From assembly GCF_900100485.1 (NCBI RefSeq), contig NZ_FNDH01000022.1, positions 1-43,049 on the forward strand: DNA of 43,049 nt. Reading direction: 5' to 3'. A model generated the notes under the pieces. It was given only the letters and a program-made list of their open reading frames with translations, made no database searches and was not told where the DNA came from. This stretch comes from Nitrosomonas sp. Nm132 (GTDB taxonomy: Bacteria > Pseudomonadota > Gammaproteobacteria > Burkholderiales > Nitrosomonadaceae). The translations under genes were made by a program, and so were the position numbers. Shown piece by piece: positions 25,179-34,212 of the stretch (positions within the stretch are counted from its first letter, which is position 1; each line of letters opens with the position of its first letter).

Positions 25179-26282
25179 ATGAAATTATTGCTATTCTTCA
25201 CTCTATTTCTTCTTGTTTTTTGTAATGGAACACAAGCCGCTGTACAAGACGAGGATTTACCCCTTGAAAAAATCAAATTGCCGCCTGGTTTTTCCATCAG
25301 CTTATGGGCGAGAGTACCTGACGTACGCACTTTAACATTGGGTGATAAAGGAACCGTATTCGCTGGTTCCAATTCTGCTGGCAATGTTTATGCTATCACG
25401 GATCATAATGGAAAACGACACGTTAGAGTCATCGCCAGCAAGCTTAAACTACCTTCGGGTGTAGCATTCCATCACGGCTCTTTGTATGTTTCAGCAGTAA
25501 ACCGTATTCTTCATTATGGCCATATCGAAGAAAATCTTGATCAACCACCTCAACCTCAAGTTGTGATCGATAGTTACCCGAGGGAAACCTTTCATGGATG
25601 GCGGTTTATTGCCTTTGGTCCTGACGATTTACTCTACGTTTCCGTAGGCGCTCCTTGTGATGCTTGTGAAGCGGACCAATCACATTATGCACTCATTTCC
25701 CGTATCAAGCCTGATGGAACGAATTATGAAATCTATGCCCAGGGCGTACGCAATTCCGTTGGATTCGACTGGCATCCTGAAACAAAAGAGTTGTGGTTTA
25801 CGGATATAGGCCGGGATTGGATGAGCGATAATATGCCACCCGATGAGCTTAATCATGCGCCCCATAAGGGCATGCATTTTGGTTTTCCCTATTGTCATGC
25901 CAGCAGTATCCTTGATCCTAAATTTGGAGCAAAGCGCGGTTGTGATCGATCAGTCCCACCCGTCATTGAATTAGATGCACACGCCACTCCGTTGGGAATG
26001 CGATTTTATACGGGTAACATGTTTCCACTGGAATACAAAAACCAAATAATCATTGCTGAACATGGTTCATCGAATCAGCGAACACATAGTGGTTATCAGC
26101 TGAAACGTGTACACATTGAAAATAATAAGGTAATTAAAAAAGAAGTATTTGCGGATGGCTGGTTAGAAAATGGTAACGCCTGGGGTAGACCTGTGGATGT
26201 GCTCGTGATGCCCGATGGTGCACTATTAGTTTCTGACGATCAAGCTGGAGCCATTTATCGAATCAGCTATTCCATACCGTAA
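25179..26282 (+). CDS. Secreted sorbosone/glucose dehydrogenase-like protein (PQQ-type beta-propeller)
   Basis: A 367-residue exported protein. The signal peptide is about residues 1-20 (MKLLLFFTLFLLVFCNGTQA), so the mature protein acts in the periplasm. The body is a six-bladed-propeller type related to soluble PQQ glucose and L-sorbosone dehydrogenases: IKLPPGFSISLWARVPDVR, LPSGVAFHHGSLYVSAV, GWRFIAFGPDDLLYVSVG, the conserved YAQGVRNSVGFDWHP, ELWFTDIGRDWMSDNMPPDE and VDVLVMPDGALLVSDDQAG. A CxxC pair (APCDACEAD) and another Cys pair may form disulfides. No heme motif (CxxCH) is present. Substrate and PQQ use are inferred. No clear ribosome binding site precedes the ATG. Confidence 0.85.
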   Translation: MKLLLFFTLFLLVFCNGTQAAVQDEDLPLEKIKLPPGFSISLWARVPDVRTLTLGDKGTVFAGSNSAGNVYAITDHNGKRHVRVIASKLKLPSGVAFHHGSLYVSAVNRILHYGHIEENLDQPPQPQVVIDSYPRETFHGWRFIAFGPDDLLYVSVGAPCDACEADQSHYALISRIKPDGTNYEIYAQGVRNSVGFDWHPETKELWFTDIGRDWMSDNMPPDELNHAPHKGMHFGFPYCHASSILDPKFGAKRGCDRSVPPVIELDAHATPLGMRFYTGNMFPLEYKNQIIIAEHGSSNQRTHSGYQLKRVHIENNKVIKKEVFADGWLENGNAWGRPVDVLVMPDGALLVSDDQAGAIYRISYSIP

Positions 26283-26320
26283 AAAGAAAGAAATCTCTAG
26301 CAAATAGAATTTTAGCAATT

Positions 26321-26354
26321 AAAGTACTTTGCCGCATTTGTGGCGAAGTACTTT
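26321..26354. terminator. Bidirectional hairpin terminator between two convergent genes
   Basis: The arms AAAGTACTTTGCC (26321-26333) and GGCGAAGTACTTT (26342-26354) pair at all 13 positions, with one G-T wobble, around a small loop. Pyrimidine-rich sequence (TTTCCTTTCTC) follows on the plus strand and T-rich sequence on the minus strand. It sits between the convergent ends of the sorbosone-dehydrogenase-like gene (26282) and nuoN (26488), so it probably stops transcription from both sides. Confidence 0.6.
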
Positions 26355-26487
26355 CCTTTCTCATCTTCTCACTCAATCTACTAGTTTTAGTTAACCTTTC
26401 ATCTCAGGAAACGAGAAATTGAAATTGAAGAGGTTAACCTTGGAGTACCGTTGCTACTTCAAATCATGCCAGAGTTTCAGCAACAAT

Positions 26488-27933
26488 CTACATCGACTGC
26501 CGTATGGCGTAAAGGCTGAGCCCCATGAGCGTTTGAGGAAAAATACCCAACATGATCACTGCCAAGCCATTAATGCTGATCAGGACTTTGATATCCATTC
26601 CAGGCAAAATGGGCATATCGCTTTCAGGAGCATCGAAATACATAAACTTAATGATACGTAAATAATAAAATGCGCCAATTAACGAAAGCATTACAGCCAC
26701 GACAGTCAACCATATATAGCCGGCACTTAATACAGCTTGCAGTACGGATAATTTCGCATAAAAGCCAATCATCGGCGGAATACCTGCCATGGAAAGCATC
26801 AAGAACATCATGATCAGCGCAAGCCAAGGATTACGTTGATTCAGTCCTTTGAAATCACTAATATTCTCAGACTCAAAGCCTTCTCGTGCAAGTATCATGA
26901 TGATGCCAAAAGCGCCTAGTGTCATTAACACATAAGCGGCAATATAAAATAGCGATGAGCTATAACCATCTTCTCCAGCCGCAATAAAGCCGAGCAACAC
27001 AAAGCCCATATGCGATATGGTCGAATAGGCCAACATACGTTTAATATTGGATTGCACGATAGCCACTACATTACCAATAGCCATAGACGCTACTGATAGG
27101 ATGACTAGCATGCCTTGCCAATCAGCAACCATCTCACCCAGTCCATCTACCAACAATCGCATAACGAATCCAAATGCTGCCAATTTTGGAGCAGAACCCA
27201 CAAAAAGTGTCACCGCGGTAGGCGCACCCTGATAAACATCTGGCGCCCACATATGAAAAGGAGCTGCACTTAGTTTAAAGCTGATTCCTGCGACGATAAA
27301 TACTAAGCCTACTACCAATACTGCATGATCAATCATGCCTGATTGAATAATCTCGGATAGCTGCGCAGTATGCAAGGTTCCTGTAGCGCCATAAACCATG
27401 GACATGCCATAAAGCAGAAAACCAGAAGCCAGCGCACCCAACACAAAGAATTTCATAGCAGCTTCGGTAGCGACCGTTGATTCCCGCTGCAAAGCCACCA
27501 TTGCGTAAAGAGAAAGTGATAGCAGCTCTAATCCCAAATAGAGAGTCATAAAATGACTGGCTGAAATCATGACCATCATGCCGAGTGTTGCAAATAAGGC
27601 AAGGCTAAAAAATTCACCTTTGAACATGCCTCGTACACCGATATAAGTACGTGAATAGATCAGCACGGCAGCTACAGTTGCATAAACCATCAATTTGAGT
27701 ATATCCGACATCGCATCATCAACAAACATACCCGAGAAGGTATGTCTAATATCTGGCGAGAAAGTAGTAAATGTGAGTACCGCACAACCGATCAACGCGG
27801 ATTGTGCCAGAAAAAAGGCAAAATAACGTCTCTTCTCCCCCACAATCAAATCAACAAGCATAACTACACAGACCATTACCAGTAAAAATATCTCTGGGTA
27901 AGCAGGAGTAAAATCAGGCTGCAGAAAATCCAT
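26488..27933 (-). CDS. nuoN: NADH-quinone oxidoreductase subunit N
   Basis: A 481-residue antiporter-like membrane subunit of complex I, with about 14 helices. Characteristic segments are [24 protein letters not shown] (split), [51 protein letters not shown] and [17 protein letters not shown]. These contain the conserved Lys and Glu of the proton path ([15 protein letters not shown]). It is the last gene of the nuo block; nuoM ends 52 bases upstream. A hairpin terminator lies about 130 bases beyond its stop. Confidence 0.97.
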   Translation of the reverse strand: MDFLQPDFTPAYPEIFLLVMVCVVMLVDLIVGEKRRYFAFFLAQSALIGCAVLTFTTFSPDIRHTFSGMFVDDAMSDILKLMVYATVAAVLIYSRTYIGVRGMFKGEFFSLALFATLGMMVMISASHFMTLYLGLELLSLSLYAMVALQRESTVATEAAMKFFVLGALASGFLLYGMSMVYGATGTLHTAQLSEIIQSGMIDHAVLVVGLVFIVAGISFKLSAAPFHMWAPDVYQGAPTAVTLFVGSAPKLAAFGFVMRLLVDGLGEMVADWQGMLVILSVASMAIGNVVAIVQSNIKRMLAYSTISHMGFVLLGFIAAGEDGYSSSLFYIAAYVLMTLGAFGIIMILAREGFESENISDFKGLNQRNPWLALIMMFLMLSMAGIPPMIGFYAKLSVLQAVLSAGYIWLTVVAVMLSLIGAFYYLRIIKFMYFDAPESDMPILPGMDIKVLISINGLAVIMLGIFPQTLMGLSLYAIRQSM

Positions 27934-27985
27934 TAATTGTCCTCAGTTTCTGGGGAGTTAATCTAATATATTATTAAAAAGTTTG

Positions 27986-29470
27986 TTATAGCTTGCTATG
28001 TGTCATATGTAGCAGCAAATTATCAACGGTAGCATGCATTATCTCAGTCAAGGAAAACGGATAAACCCCCAGCCATAACACCGCAAATGCGAGAATTGCC
28101 AGCAACATAAATTCACGTTTGGAAATATCTTCTAATCCTTCTACATTGGAATTTGCTACAGCACCAAATATGACACGCTTATACATCCATAGTGTATAAG
28201 ATGCTCCCAAAATAAGTGTCATTGCAGCAAAGAATGCATACCAGAAGCTAACTTCAATAGTGCCCATAATGACCATGAACTCTCCTACGAAGCCACTAGT
28301 GCCTGGCAAACCAGCATTAGCCATGGCAAACAGCATGAACAAGGCAGCAAAAACAGGCATTTTATTAACTACACCACCATAATCAGCAATCTGGCGCGAA
28401 TGCAATCTATCGTACAGTACGCCCACGCATAAAAACATCGCGCCGGAAATAAATCCATGTGAAATCATCTGTACCATGGCACCTTCTATTCCGAGAGAAT
28501 TGAACAGAAAAAAACCAAGTGTTACAAATCCCATATGAGATACCGATGAATAAGCTATAAGCTTTTTCATATCTTGTTGCATCAAAGCCACCAAACCAAT
28601 ATATACAACTGCAACCAAAGACAGCAGAATCATCAAATCGGCAAGATACAGGCTTGCATCAGGCGCAATCGGTAAAGAAAATCTCAAGAAACCATAACCA
28701 CCTAGTTTCAACAATATCGCAGCCAAGACGACTGAACCACCCGTAGGCGCTTCAACGTGCGCGTCCGGCAACCAAGTATGTACTGGCCACATCGGCACCT
28801 TAACCGCAAATGCTAGCAAGAAGGCAACAAATATAAGTATTTGTGGCGTCATCGGAAGTGGCAGTTGATGATACTCTAGTATTGAGAAACTGCCATCGGA
28901 GACGTGATATAGGTAAATCAGGGCAATCAACATCAAAAGTGAGCCAAGTAGTGTGTATAAAAAGAATTTGATTGCAGCATACACTCTATTTGGACCACCC
29001 CAGACACCGATGATGATGAACATGGGAATCAGTGAAGCTTCCCAGAAAGTATAGAAAAGTACAGCATCCAATGAAGCGAATACACCATTAACAATACCTG
29101 ACATGATCAGGAATGCGCCTAAGTACTGGGAGACGCGTTCACGTATGACTTCCCATCCGGCTATTACGATTAATGGCGTAACAAAGCAATTCAGTAGAAT
29201 CAATGGCATGGATATACCATCAATACCTACATGATAGTGAACATTCAATCGTTCAAACCAAATATATTGCTCGACAAATTGCATCGTACTTAAAGTAGGA
29301 TCAAAGCGTGCATAAAGTGGAAGAGCCACCATCAATCCGATTATTGATCCAATCAGTGAGAGCCAGCGTGGCAATAATGAATTACGATCATTGCCAATTG
29401 CCAGAACGATTAAACCAAAGAAAATAGGCAACCAGATAACTAAACTTAATAGCGGGAATCCAAACAACAT
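27986..29470 (-). CDS. nuoM: NADH-quinone oxidoreductase subunit M
   Basis: A 494-residue antiporter-like membrane subunit of complex I. It has the NuoM signatures YHVGIDGISMPLILLN, FYTFWEASLIPMFIIIGVWG (conserved Glu in helix 5), KVPMWPVHTWLPDAHVEAPT (Lys and His of the proton channel), VALMQQDMKKLIAYSSVSHM and MANAGLPGTSGFVGEF. Full length. It starts 102 bases after nuoL; this gap, the largest within the block, contains a 12-bp palindrome (TTTACATGTAAA, 29486-29497) and no gene. Confidence 0.97.
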   Translation of the reverse strand: MLFGFPLLSLVIWLPIFFGLIVLAIGNDRNSLLPRWLSLIGSIIGLMVALPLYARFDPTLSTMQFVEQYIWFERLNVHYHVGIDGISMPLILLNCFVTPLIVIAGWEVIRERVSQYLGAFLIMSGIVNGVFASLDAVLFYTFWEASLIPMFIIIGVWGGPNRVYAAIKFFLYTLLGSLLMLIALIYLYHVSDGSFSILEYHQLPLPMTPQILIFVAFLLAFAVKVPMWPVHTWLPDAHVEAPTGGSVVLAAILLKLGGYGFLRFSLPIAPDASLYLADLMILLSLVAVVYIGLVALMQQDMKKLIAYSSVSHMGFVTLGFFLFNSLGIEGAMVQMISHGFISGAMFLCVGVLYDRLHSRQIADYGGVVNKMPVFAALFMLFAMANAGLPGTSGFVGEFMVIMGTIEVSFWYAFFAAMTLILGASYTLWMYKRVIFGAVANSNVEGLEDISKREFMLLAILAFAVLWLGVYPFSLTEIMHATVDNLLLHMTHSKL

Positions 29471-29572
29471 GATTATTCCAATTCGTTTACATGTAAATGC
29501 GTTTTTGTTTTTTTAGAGCACCATGAAGGCCTACCATCTGGTACTTTATATTCTTTTCTCAATCAATTCTTC

Positions 29573-31519
29573 TCAGAAATAGAAAAGCCACAAGCTCATT
29601 AAAATAAAAATACCTACAATCATGGTAAAGGCATAATGATAAATGTAACCAGATTGAAATTTTCGCGCTACTGCCGCTATCCAGGCAACAGCACTAGCAG
29701 TGCCATTGACAAAAATACCATCAATGATTTTGACATCACCAATTTTCCACAAGGCAGTACCTAACATCCTAGTACCCCCTGCAAATGCCCATGAATAAAA
29801 CTCATCAATATAATATTTGCGGTCAAGCAGGATGTAGATAGGGCCTGATAATTTCTTGATTTTCCCAGGTAATTCAGTTTTATATAAATATAAATACCAA
29901 GCAGTGAAGATTCCACCTAACGAAAGCCAGAAAGGCACTGTTGAGAACGCATGCAACATCATGCCTACGACACCTGTAAATTCCGCTTCTAAGTTTGCAA
30001 TTGCTCCATGTTCCGGATGTATCTGAATAGCTCCACCAAAATAATCACCAAACACCATCGTTCCGATCATCCAGCCAGCAGCAATTGTAGGGACTGCAAG
30101 TATGATGAGTGGCACCGTCACAACCCATGGCGATTCATGTAAGTGGTCTCGCGTATGATCATCCATCCGTGCCTCACCATGAAACGTCATGAACATTAAT
30201 CGGAATGTATACAGCGCGGTAACAAACACTGTGGCTAATACACAAAAATAAGCGAATCCACTGCCTGGAATATCAGTAAATTTGGCTGCTTCAATAATCG
30301 CATCTTTAGAGAAAAAACCTGAAAAACCAGGTACGCCCGCGCTTGCCAACGCAGCAATAAACATCGTCCAATATGTAATCGGCATGTATTTTTTTAATCC
30401 ACCCATTTTACGCATATCTTGCTCATGATGCATGGCTATGATCACTGAGCCAGCTCCAAGAAATAATACTGCCTTAAAAAAAGCATGCGTCATGAGGTGG
30501 AAAATAGCGATAGAATAAGCCGATGCACCTAATGCTACAGTCATATAGCCAAGCTGTGATAATGTGGAAAAAGCAACAACTCGTTTAATGTCATTTTGCA
30601 CCACGGCAACCAACGCCATAAATAAGGTAGTAATACCCCCTATTACCAAGATCGTTGAAAGTACCGTTTCAGATAATTCAAACAAAGGCGACATACGAGC
30701 AACCATAAAGATACCGGCAGTTACCATTGTGGCGGCATGGATTAAAGCAGATATCGGTGTAGGGCCTTCCATTGAATCAGGCAACCACACATGTAAAGGA
30801 AACTGAGCAGATTTTCCCATAGCGCCAACGAATAATAAAAGACATATGACTGTCAACAACATCCAGGATTGTCCCGGTATGATCTCAATAGTGTGCGAAG
30901 CCATATAATCCGCATGGGCAAAAACGATTTCATAATCTAGTGTCCCAAAATACGCAAGAACTAGTCCAATGCCCAATAAAAACCCGAAATCACCCACTCG
31001 GTTGACTAAAAAAGCTTTCATGTTGGCATAAATTGCTGTTGGTCGGGTATACCAAAAACCAATAAGTAAGTAAGAAACAAGCCCTACTGCTTCCCAGCCG
31101 AAGAATAGCTGTAAGAAATTATTGGACATGACCAGCATCAACATGGAAAAAGTAAACAGCGAAATATAGCTAAAAAATCGCTGATAACCAGGATCACCAT
31201 GCATATAGCCGATAGTATAAATATGAACCATTAACGATACTAAATTCACCACCACCATCATGGTCGCTGAAAGTGGATCGATCAAGAAACCAACCTCGAA
31301 GTGGGTTTCGCCCAGAGCCATCCAGGTATATACAGTACCGTTATAGATATTTCCCTGGAAAACATCGACAAAAATAACCAAAGAAGTGATTAGAGATATG
31401 AAAACCAATAAGATCGTTGTTCGATGACTCCAGGTTGTCCCTATAAAACGACCGAATAGTCCCGCAATTATCGCACCCAGCAGTGGTGCCAGCGGAACCA
31501 ATAAATAAAGTTTTTCCAT
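29573..31519 (-). CDS. nuoL: NADH-quinone oxidoreductase subunit L
   Basis: A 648-residue membrane subunit at the far end of complex I, with about 16 helices and the long C-terminal lateral helix. Conserved stretches include FFGWEAVGLVSYLLIGFW (helix 5 Glu), SAQFPLHVWLPDSMEGPTP, ISALIHAATMVTAGIFMVAR, VVQNDIKRVVAFSTLSQLGY and HAFFKAVLFLGAGSVI. The length and C-terminal segments (LDRKYYIDEFYSWAF, DGIFVNGTASAVAW) are normal. It starts 72 bases after nuoK. Confidence 0.97.
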   Translation of the reverse strand: MEKLYLLVPLAPLLGAIIAGLFGRFIGTTWSHRTTILLVFISLITSLVIFVDVFQGNIYNGTVYTWMALGETHFEVGFLIDPLSATMMVVVNLVSLMVHIYTIGYMHGDPGYQRFFSYISLFTFSMLMLVMSNNFLQLFFGWEAVGLVSYLLIGFWYTRPTAIYANMKAFLVNRVGDFGFLLGIGLVLAYFGTLDYEIVFAHADYMASHTIEIIPGQSWMLLTVICLLLFVGAMGKSAQFPLHVWLPDSMEGPTPISALIHAATMVTAGIFMVARMSPLFELSETVLSTILVIGGITTLFMALVAVVQNDIKRVVAFSTLSQLGYMTVALGASAYSIAIFHLMTHAFFKAVLFLGAGSVIIAMHHEQDMRKMGGLKKYMPITYWTMFIAALASAGVPGFSGFFSKDAIIEAAKFTDIPGSGFAYFCVLATVFVTALYTFRLMFMTFHGEARMDDHTRDHLHESPWVVTVPLIILAVPTIAAGWMIGTMVFGDYFGGAIQIHPEHGAIANLEAEFTGVVGMMLHAFSTVPFWLSLGGIFTAWYLYLYKTELPGKIKKLSGPIYILLDRKYYIDEFYSWAFAGGTRMLGTALWKIGDVKIIDGIFVNGTASAVAWIAAVARKFQSGYIYHYAFTMIVGIFILMSLWLFYF

Positions 31520-31591
31520 CTATGTTATAAAATATTAATTGTCAGTTATTAAACAGTTTTGTATTCCGTCAACAGGCAAGTATTAGTTTTC

Positions 31592-31897
31592 TTACCCTTT
31601 TAACTCATCCAGATCGTCCACATTAATGGTACGCAAATTACGAAAGAGCACGACCAATATTGCAAGCCCAATAGCTGCTTCTGCCGCCGCCACGGTAAGG
31701 ATAAAGAAAACAAAAATCTGTCCCGCCACATCTTGGAGAAAATGAGAAAAAGCAACAAAGTTTATATTGACTGCTAACAGCATTAATTCGATAGACATCA
31801 ATAAAATAATCACATTTTTCCGATTGAGAAAAATGCCGACTACGCCTATCGCAAATAAAATTGCACCGAGCACGAGATAATGGGATAACGATATCAA
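31592..31897 (-). CDS. nuoK: NADH-quinone oxidoreductase subunit K
   Basis: A 101-residue membrane subunit with three helices. The conserved helix-2 Glu is in [18 protein letters not shown] and the helix-3 Glu is in [19 protein letters not shown]; both are part of the proton path. The N-terminus ([19 protein letters not shown]) and the length fit NuoK exactly. It lies between nuoJ (gap 66 bases) and nuoL (gap 72 bases). Confidence 0.97.
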   Translation of the reverse strand: MISLSHYLVLGAILFAIGVVGIFLNRKNVIILLMSIELMLLAVNINFVAFSHFLQDVAGQIFVFFILTVAAAEAAIGLAILVVLFRNLRTINVDDLDELKG

Positions 31898-31963
31898 TTA
31901 ATCACCTTTTAAACTGAACGTATATGAAAAATAACTATATCTTCTATATCTGTGTAATAGCTT

Positions 31964-32569
31964 TCATTCTTCATTTTCAGAAGACATAGAAATCATTCGT
32001 ATTCGATCATCTCGTTTAACTGCAATCTGCTTTGAAGGGTTAGGAGATTTTTTGTCGGTACGATAACGTAAAGTAAGCGCAATGGCAGCTACCATCGCCA
32101 CCAATAAAATAACTGCTGCCAATTCAAATGCGTATACATACTCAGTATATATCAAGCGCCCCAGTTCTTTGGTATTACTATAACCAGCCTCATGCGGTTG
32201 AGGAATAGGCATATTATCTAAATTGAATTGCCTTCCCATCAAAACCATACCGATTTCTATTGCCAAGACTAGCGCAAGTAACGCACCAAATGGAAACCAT
32301 TTCCAGAAACCTTCACGTAATCGCTCAAGATTAATATCCAGCATCATAACCACAAAAAGGAATAAAACCATTACTGCACCTACGTAAACCAGAACCAATG
32401 TAATCGCAAGAAATTCAGCTTCCAAAAGCAACCATATTCCGGCAGAAGTAAAAAAGGCGAGTACTAGCAGCAATGCAGCATAAACTGGATTACGAAGCGT
32501 TATAACTCCCAGTGCAGACAGCACCAATACTCCAGAAAAAAAATAAAAAATAAAATCCTGAAAATTCAT
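31964..32569 (-). CDS. nuoJ: NADH-quinone oxidoreductase subunit J
   Basis: A 201-residue membrane subunit with five helices. The family core is visible: LRNPVYAALLLVLAFFTSAG, LLLEAEFLAITLVLVYVGAV (conserved Tyr and Gly residues of the pi-bulge helix), VMVLFLFVVMMLDI and a long charged C-terminal tail. NuoJ links the quinone chamber to the membrane proton path. It starts 19 bases after nuoI. Confidence 0.96.
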   Translation of the reverse strand: MNFQDFIFYFFSGVLVLSALGVITLRNPVYAALLLVLAFFTSAGIWLLLEAEFLAITLVLVYVGAVMVLFLFVVMMLDINLERLREGFWKWFPFGALLALVLAIEIGMVLMGRQFNLDNMPIPQPHEAGYSNTKELGRLIYTEYVYAFELAAVILLVAMVAAIALTLRYRTDKKSPNPSKQIAVKRDDRIRMISMSSENEE

Positions 32570-32588
32570 GAGTGTCTAATGAATATAT

Positions 32589-33077
32589 TTATCGGTAAGG
32601 CGCGTCAGCTTCTCTGTCTTTAGCAATCTGCTCCTCATAGCGATCTCCAACAGCAAGGAGCATTTCTTTCGTATAAGTGAGATCACCACGTACCTCGCCA
32701 TGGTATTCGAGTACGCGTGTTTCAACAATTGCATCCACTGGACACGCTTCCTCACAAAAACCACAAAATATACACTTAATCATGTCAATATCATAACGAG
32801 TAGTGCGCCGAGTCCCATCTTCACGCTGTTCCGATTCGATGGTAATCGCTAATGCAGGGCAAACTGCTTCACATAATTTACAAGCAATGCAACGTTCTTC
32901 ACCATTAGGATAACGCCGTAAGGCGTGCAATCCACGAAATCGCGGCGATTGGGGCGTTTTTTCTTCTGGATAATGTACTGTGATCTTAGGCGCAAACAGA
33001 TAGCGTCCAGTGACCTTCATTCCTTTTAGTAATTCAAACAGCAGAAAGGATTTAAAAAAATGCTTAATACGTTCCAT
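32589..33077 (-). CDS. nuoI: NADH-quinone oxidoreductase subunit I (two 4Fe-4S)
   Basis: A 162-residue peripheral-arm subunit that carries clusters N6a and N6b. The two ferredoxin motifs are [13 protein letters not shown] (Cys63, 66, 69, 73) and [13 protein letters not shown] (Cys102, 105, 108, 112). The N-terminal amphipathic segment and [18 protein letters not shown] are typical. It passes electrons from NuoG toward NuoB. It starts 13 bases after nuoH with a good AGGAAG-type ribosome binding site. Confidence 0.98.
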   Translation of the reverse strand: MERIKHFFKSFLLFELLKGMKVTGRYLFAPKITVHYPEEKTPQSPRFRGLHALRRYPNGEERCIACKLCEAVCPALAITIESEQREDGTRRTTRYDIDMIKCIFCGFCEEACPVDAIVETRVLEYHGEVRGDLTYTKEMLLAVGDRYEEQIAKDREADAPYR

Positions 33078-33090
33078 TTCACTTCTTCCT

Positions 33091-34197
33091 TTAGTTAAAC
33101 CATAGATTAAGTGGGAACAGTGCCTTGATTGATTCTGGCAGTTGCATCAAAGCACCCAATAAAACAATCCACACCAGCGTGATGGGAATAAATATCTTCC
33201 AGCCAAGACGCATAATTTGATCATAACGGTAGCGCGGGAAAGTAGCACGGAACCATAAGAAGAAAAATAGCATAAATGCTATTTTTAATAATAACCATAC
33301 TACTCCGGGTATTAAGGTAAATGGCGCAATATTCACTGGAGGAAGCCAACCACCTAGAAACATGATACTGGTAAGCGTAGCAACCAGTATCATATTGGCA
33401 TATTCTGCCAAGAAAAAGACAGTAAATGCCATTCCCGAATAATCAACATGAAACCCAGCCACAATTTCCGACTCACCCTCAGCAACATCGAATGGAGCAC
33501 GGTTCGTTTCAGCCACGCCCGAGATGAAATAGACTAGAAACATTGGAAATAATGGAATCAGGTACCAATTCAGTAGACTATCGCCTTGCTGCCCCTTAAC
33601 AATATCGCCTAAATTCAGACTTTCTGACATCATTAATACACAAACCAGCGCGAAACCCATTGCTAGTTCGTATGAAACAACCTGCGCCGCTGATCGCATT
33701 GATCCTAAAAACGCATATTTAGAATTAGAAGCCCATCCAGCTATAATCACACCATAAACGCCTAAAGAGGTCATGGCTAAAATATAGAGCAAACCGGCAT
33801 TGATATCCGCAAGTACTAACTCTGGTGAAAAAGGTACCACCGCCCATGCTGCCAAAGCAGGCGCGATCGTGAGAATAGGCGCAAGTAAAAACAAAAACTT
33901 GTTCGCACCGGTGGGAATGATGATCTCTTTCATGATCGCTTTTACCGCATCTGCGATGGGTTGTCCCCAACCACGCAACCATGGAATTCCGAAAAAAGTT
34001 ACTCGGTTAGGCCCTACTCTAATCTGCATATAAGCGATGATCTTGCGCTCGGCAAATGTAAGATAGGCAACTGCTAAGAGTAATGGCACAACGATCGCAA
34101 AGATATAGAATAAATTCTTTGCCACTATATAAACCGTCGTGCCCCACTCCGCACCAAACATCTGCTCAAACAGTTGTTGTGTATGATCCATCAACAA
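33091..34197 (-). CDS. nuoH: NADH-quinone oxidoreductase subunit H
   Basis: A 368-residue membrane subunit with eight or nine helices that forms part of the quinone-binding chamber. Conserved pieces are [87 protein letters not shown] and [19 protein letters not shown]. These include the loop residues contacting NuoB and NuoD. It starts 15 bases after nuoG. Confidence 0.98.
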   Translation of the reverse strand: MLMDHTQQLFEQMFGAEWGTTVYIVAKNLFYIFAIVVPLLLAVAYLTFAERKIIAYMQIRVGPNRVTFFGIPWLRGWGQPIADAVKAIMKEIIIPTGANKFLFLLAPILTIAPALAAWAVVPFSPELVLADINAGLLYILAMTSLGVYGVIIAGWASNSKYAFLGSMRSAAQVVSYELAMGFALVCVLMMSESLNLGDIVKGQQGDSLLNWYLIPLFPMFLVYFISGVAETNRAPFDVAEGESEIVAGFHVDYSGMAFTVFFLAEYANMILVATLTSIMFLGGWLPPVNIAPFTLIPGVVWLLLKIAFMLFFFLWFRATFPRYRYDQIMRLGWKIFIPITLVWIVLLGALMQLPESIKALFPLNLWFN

Positions 34198-34212
34198 ATC
34201 CCATTCGTATTT

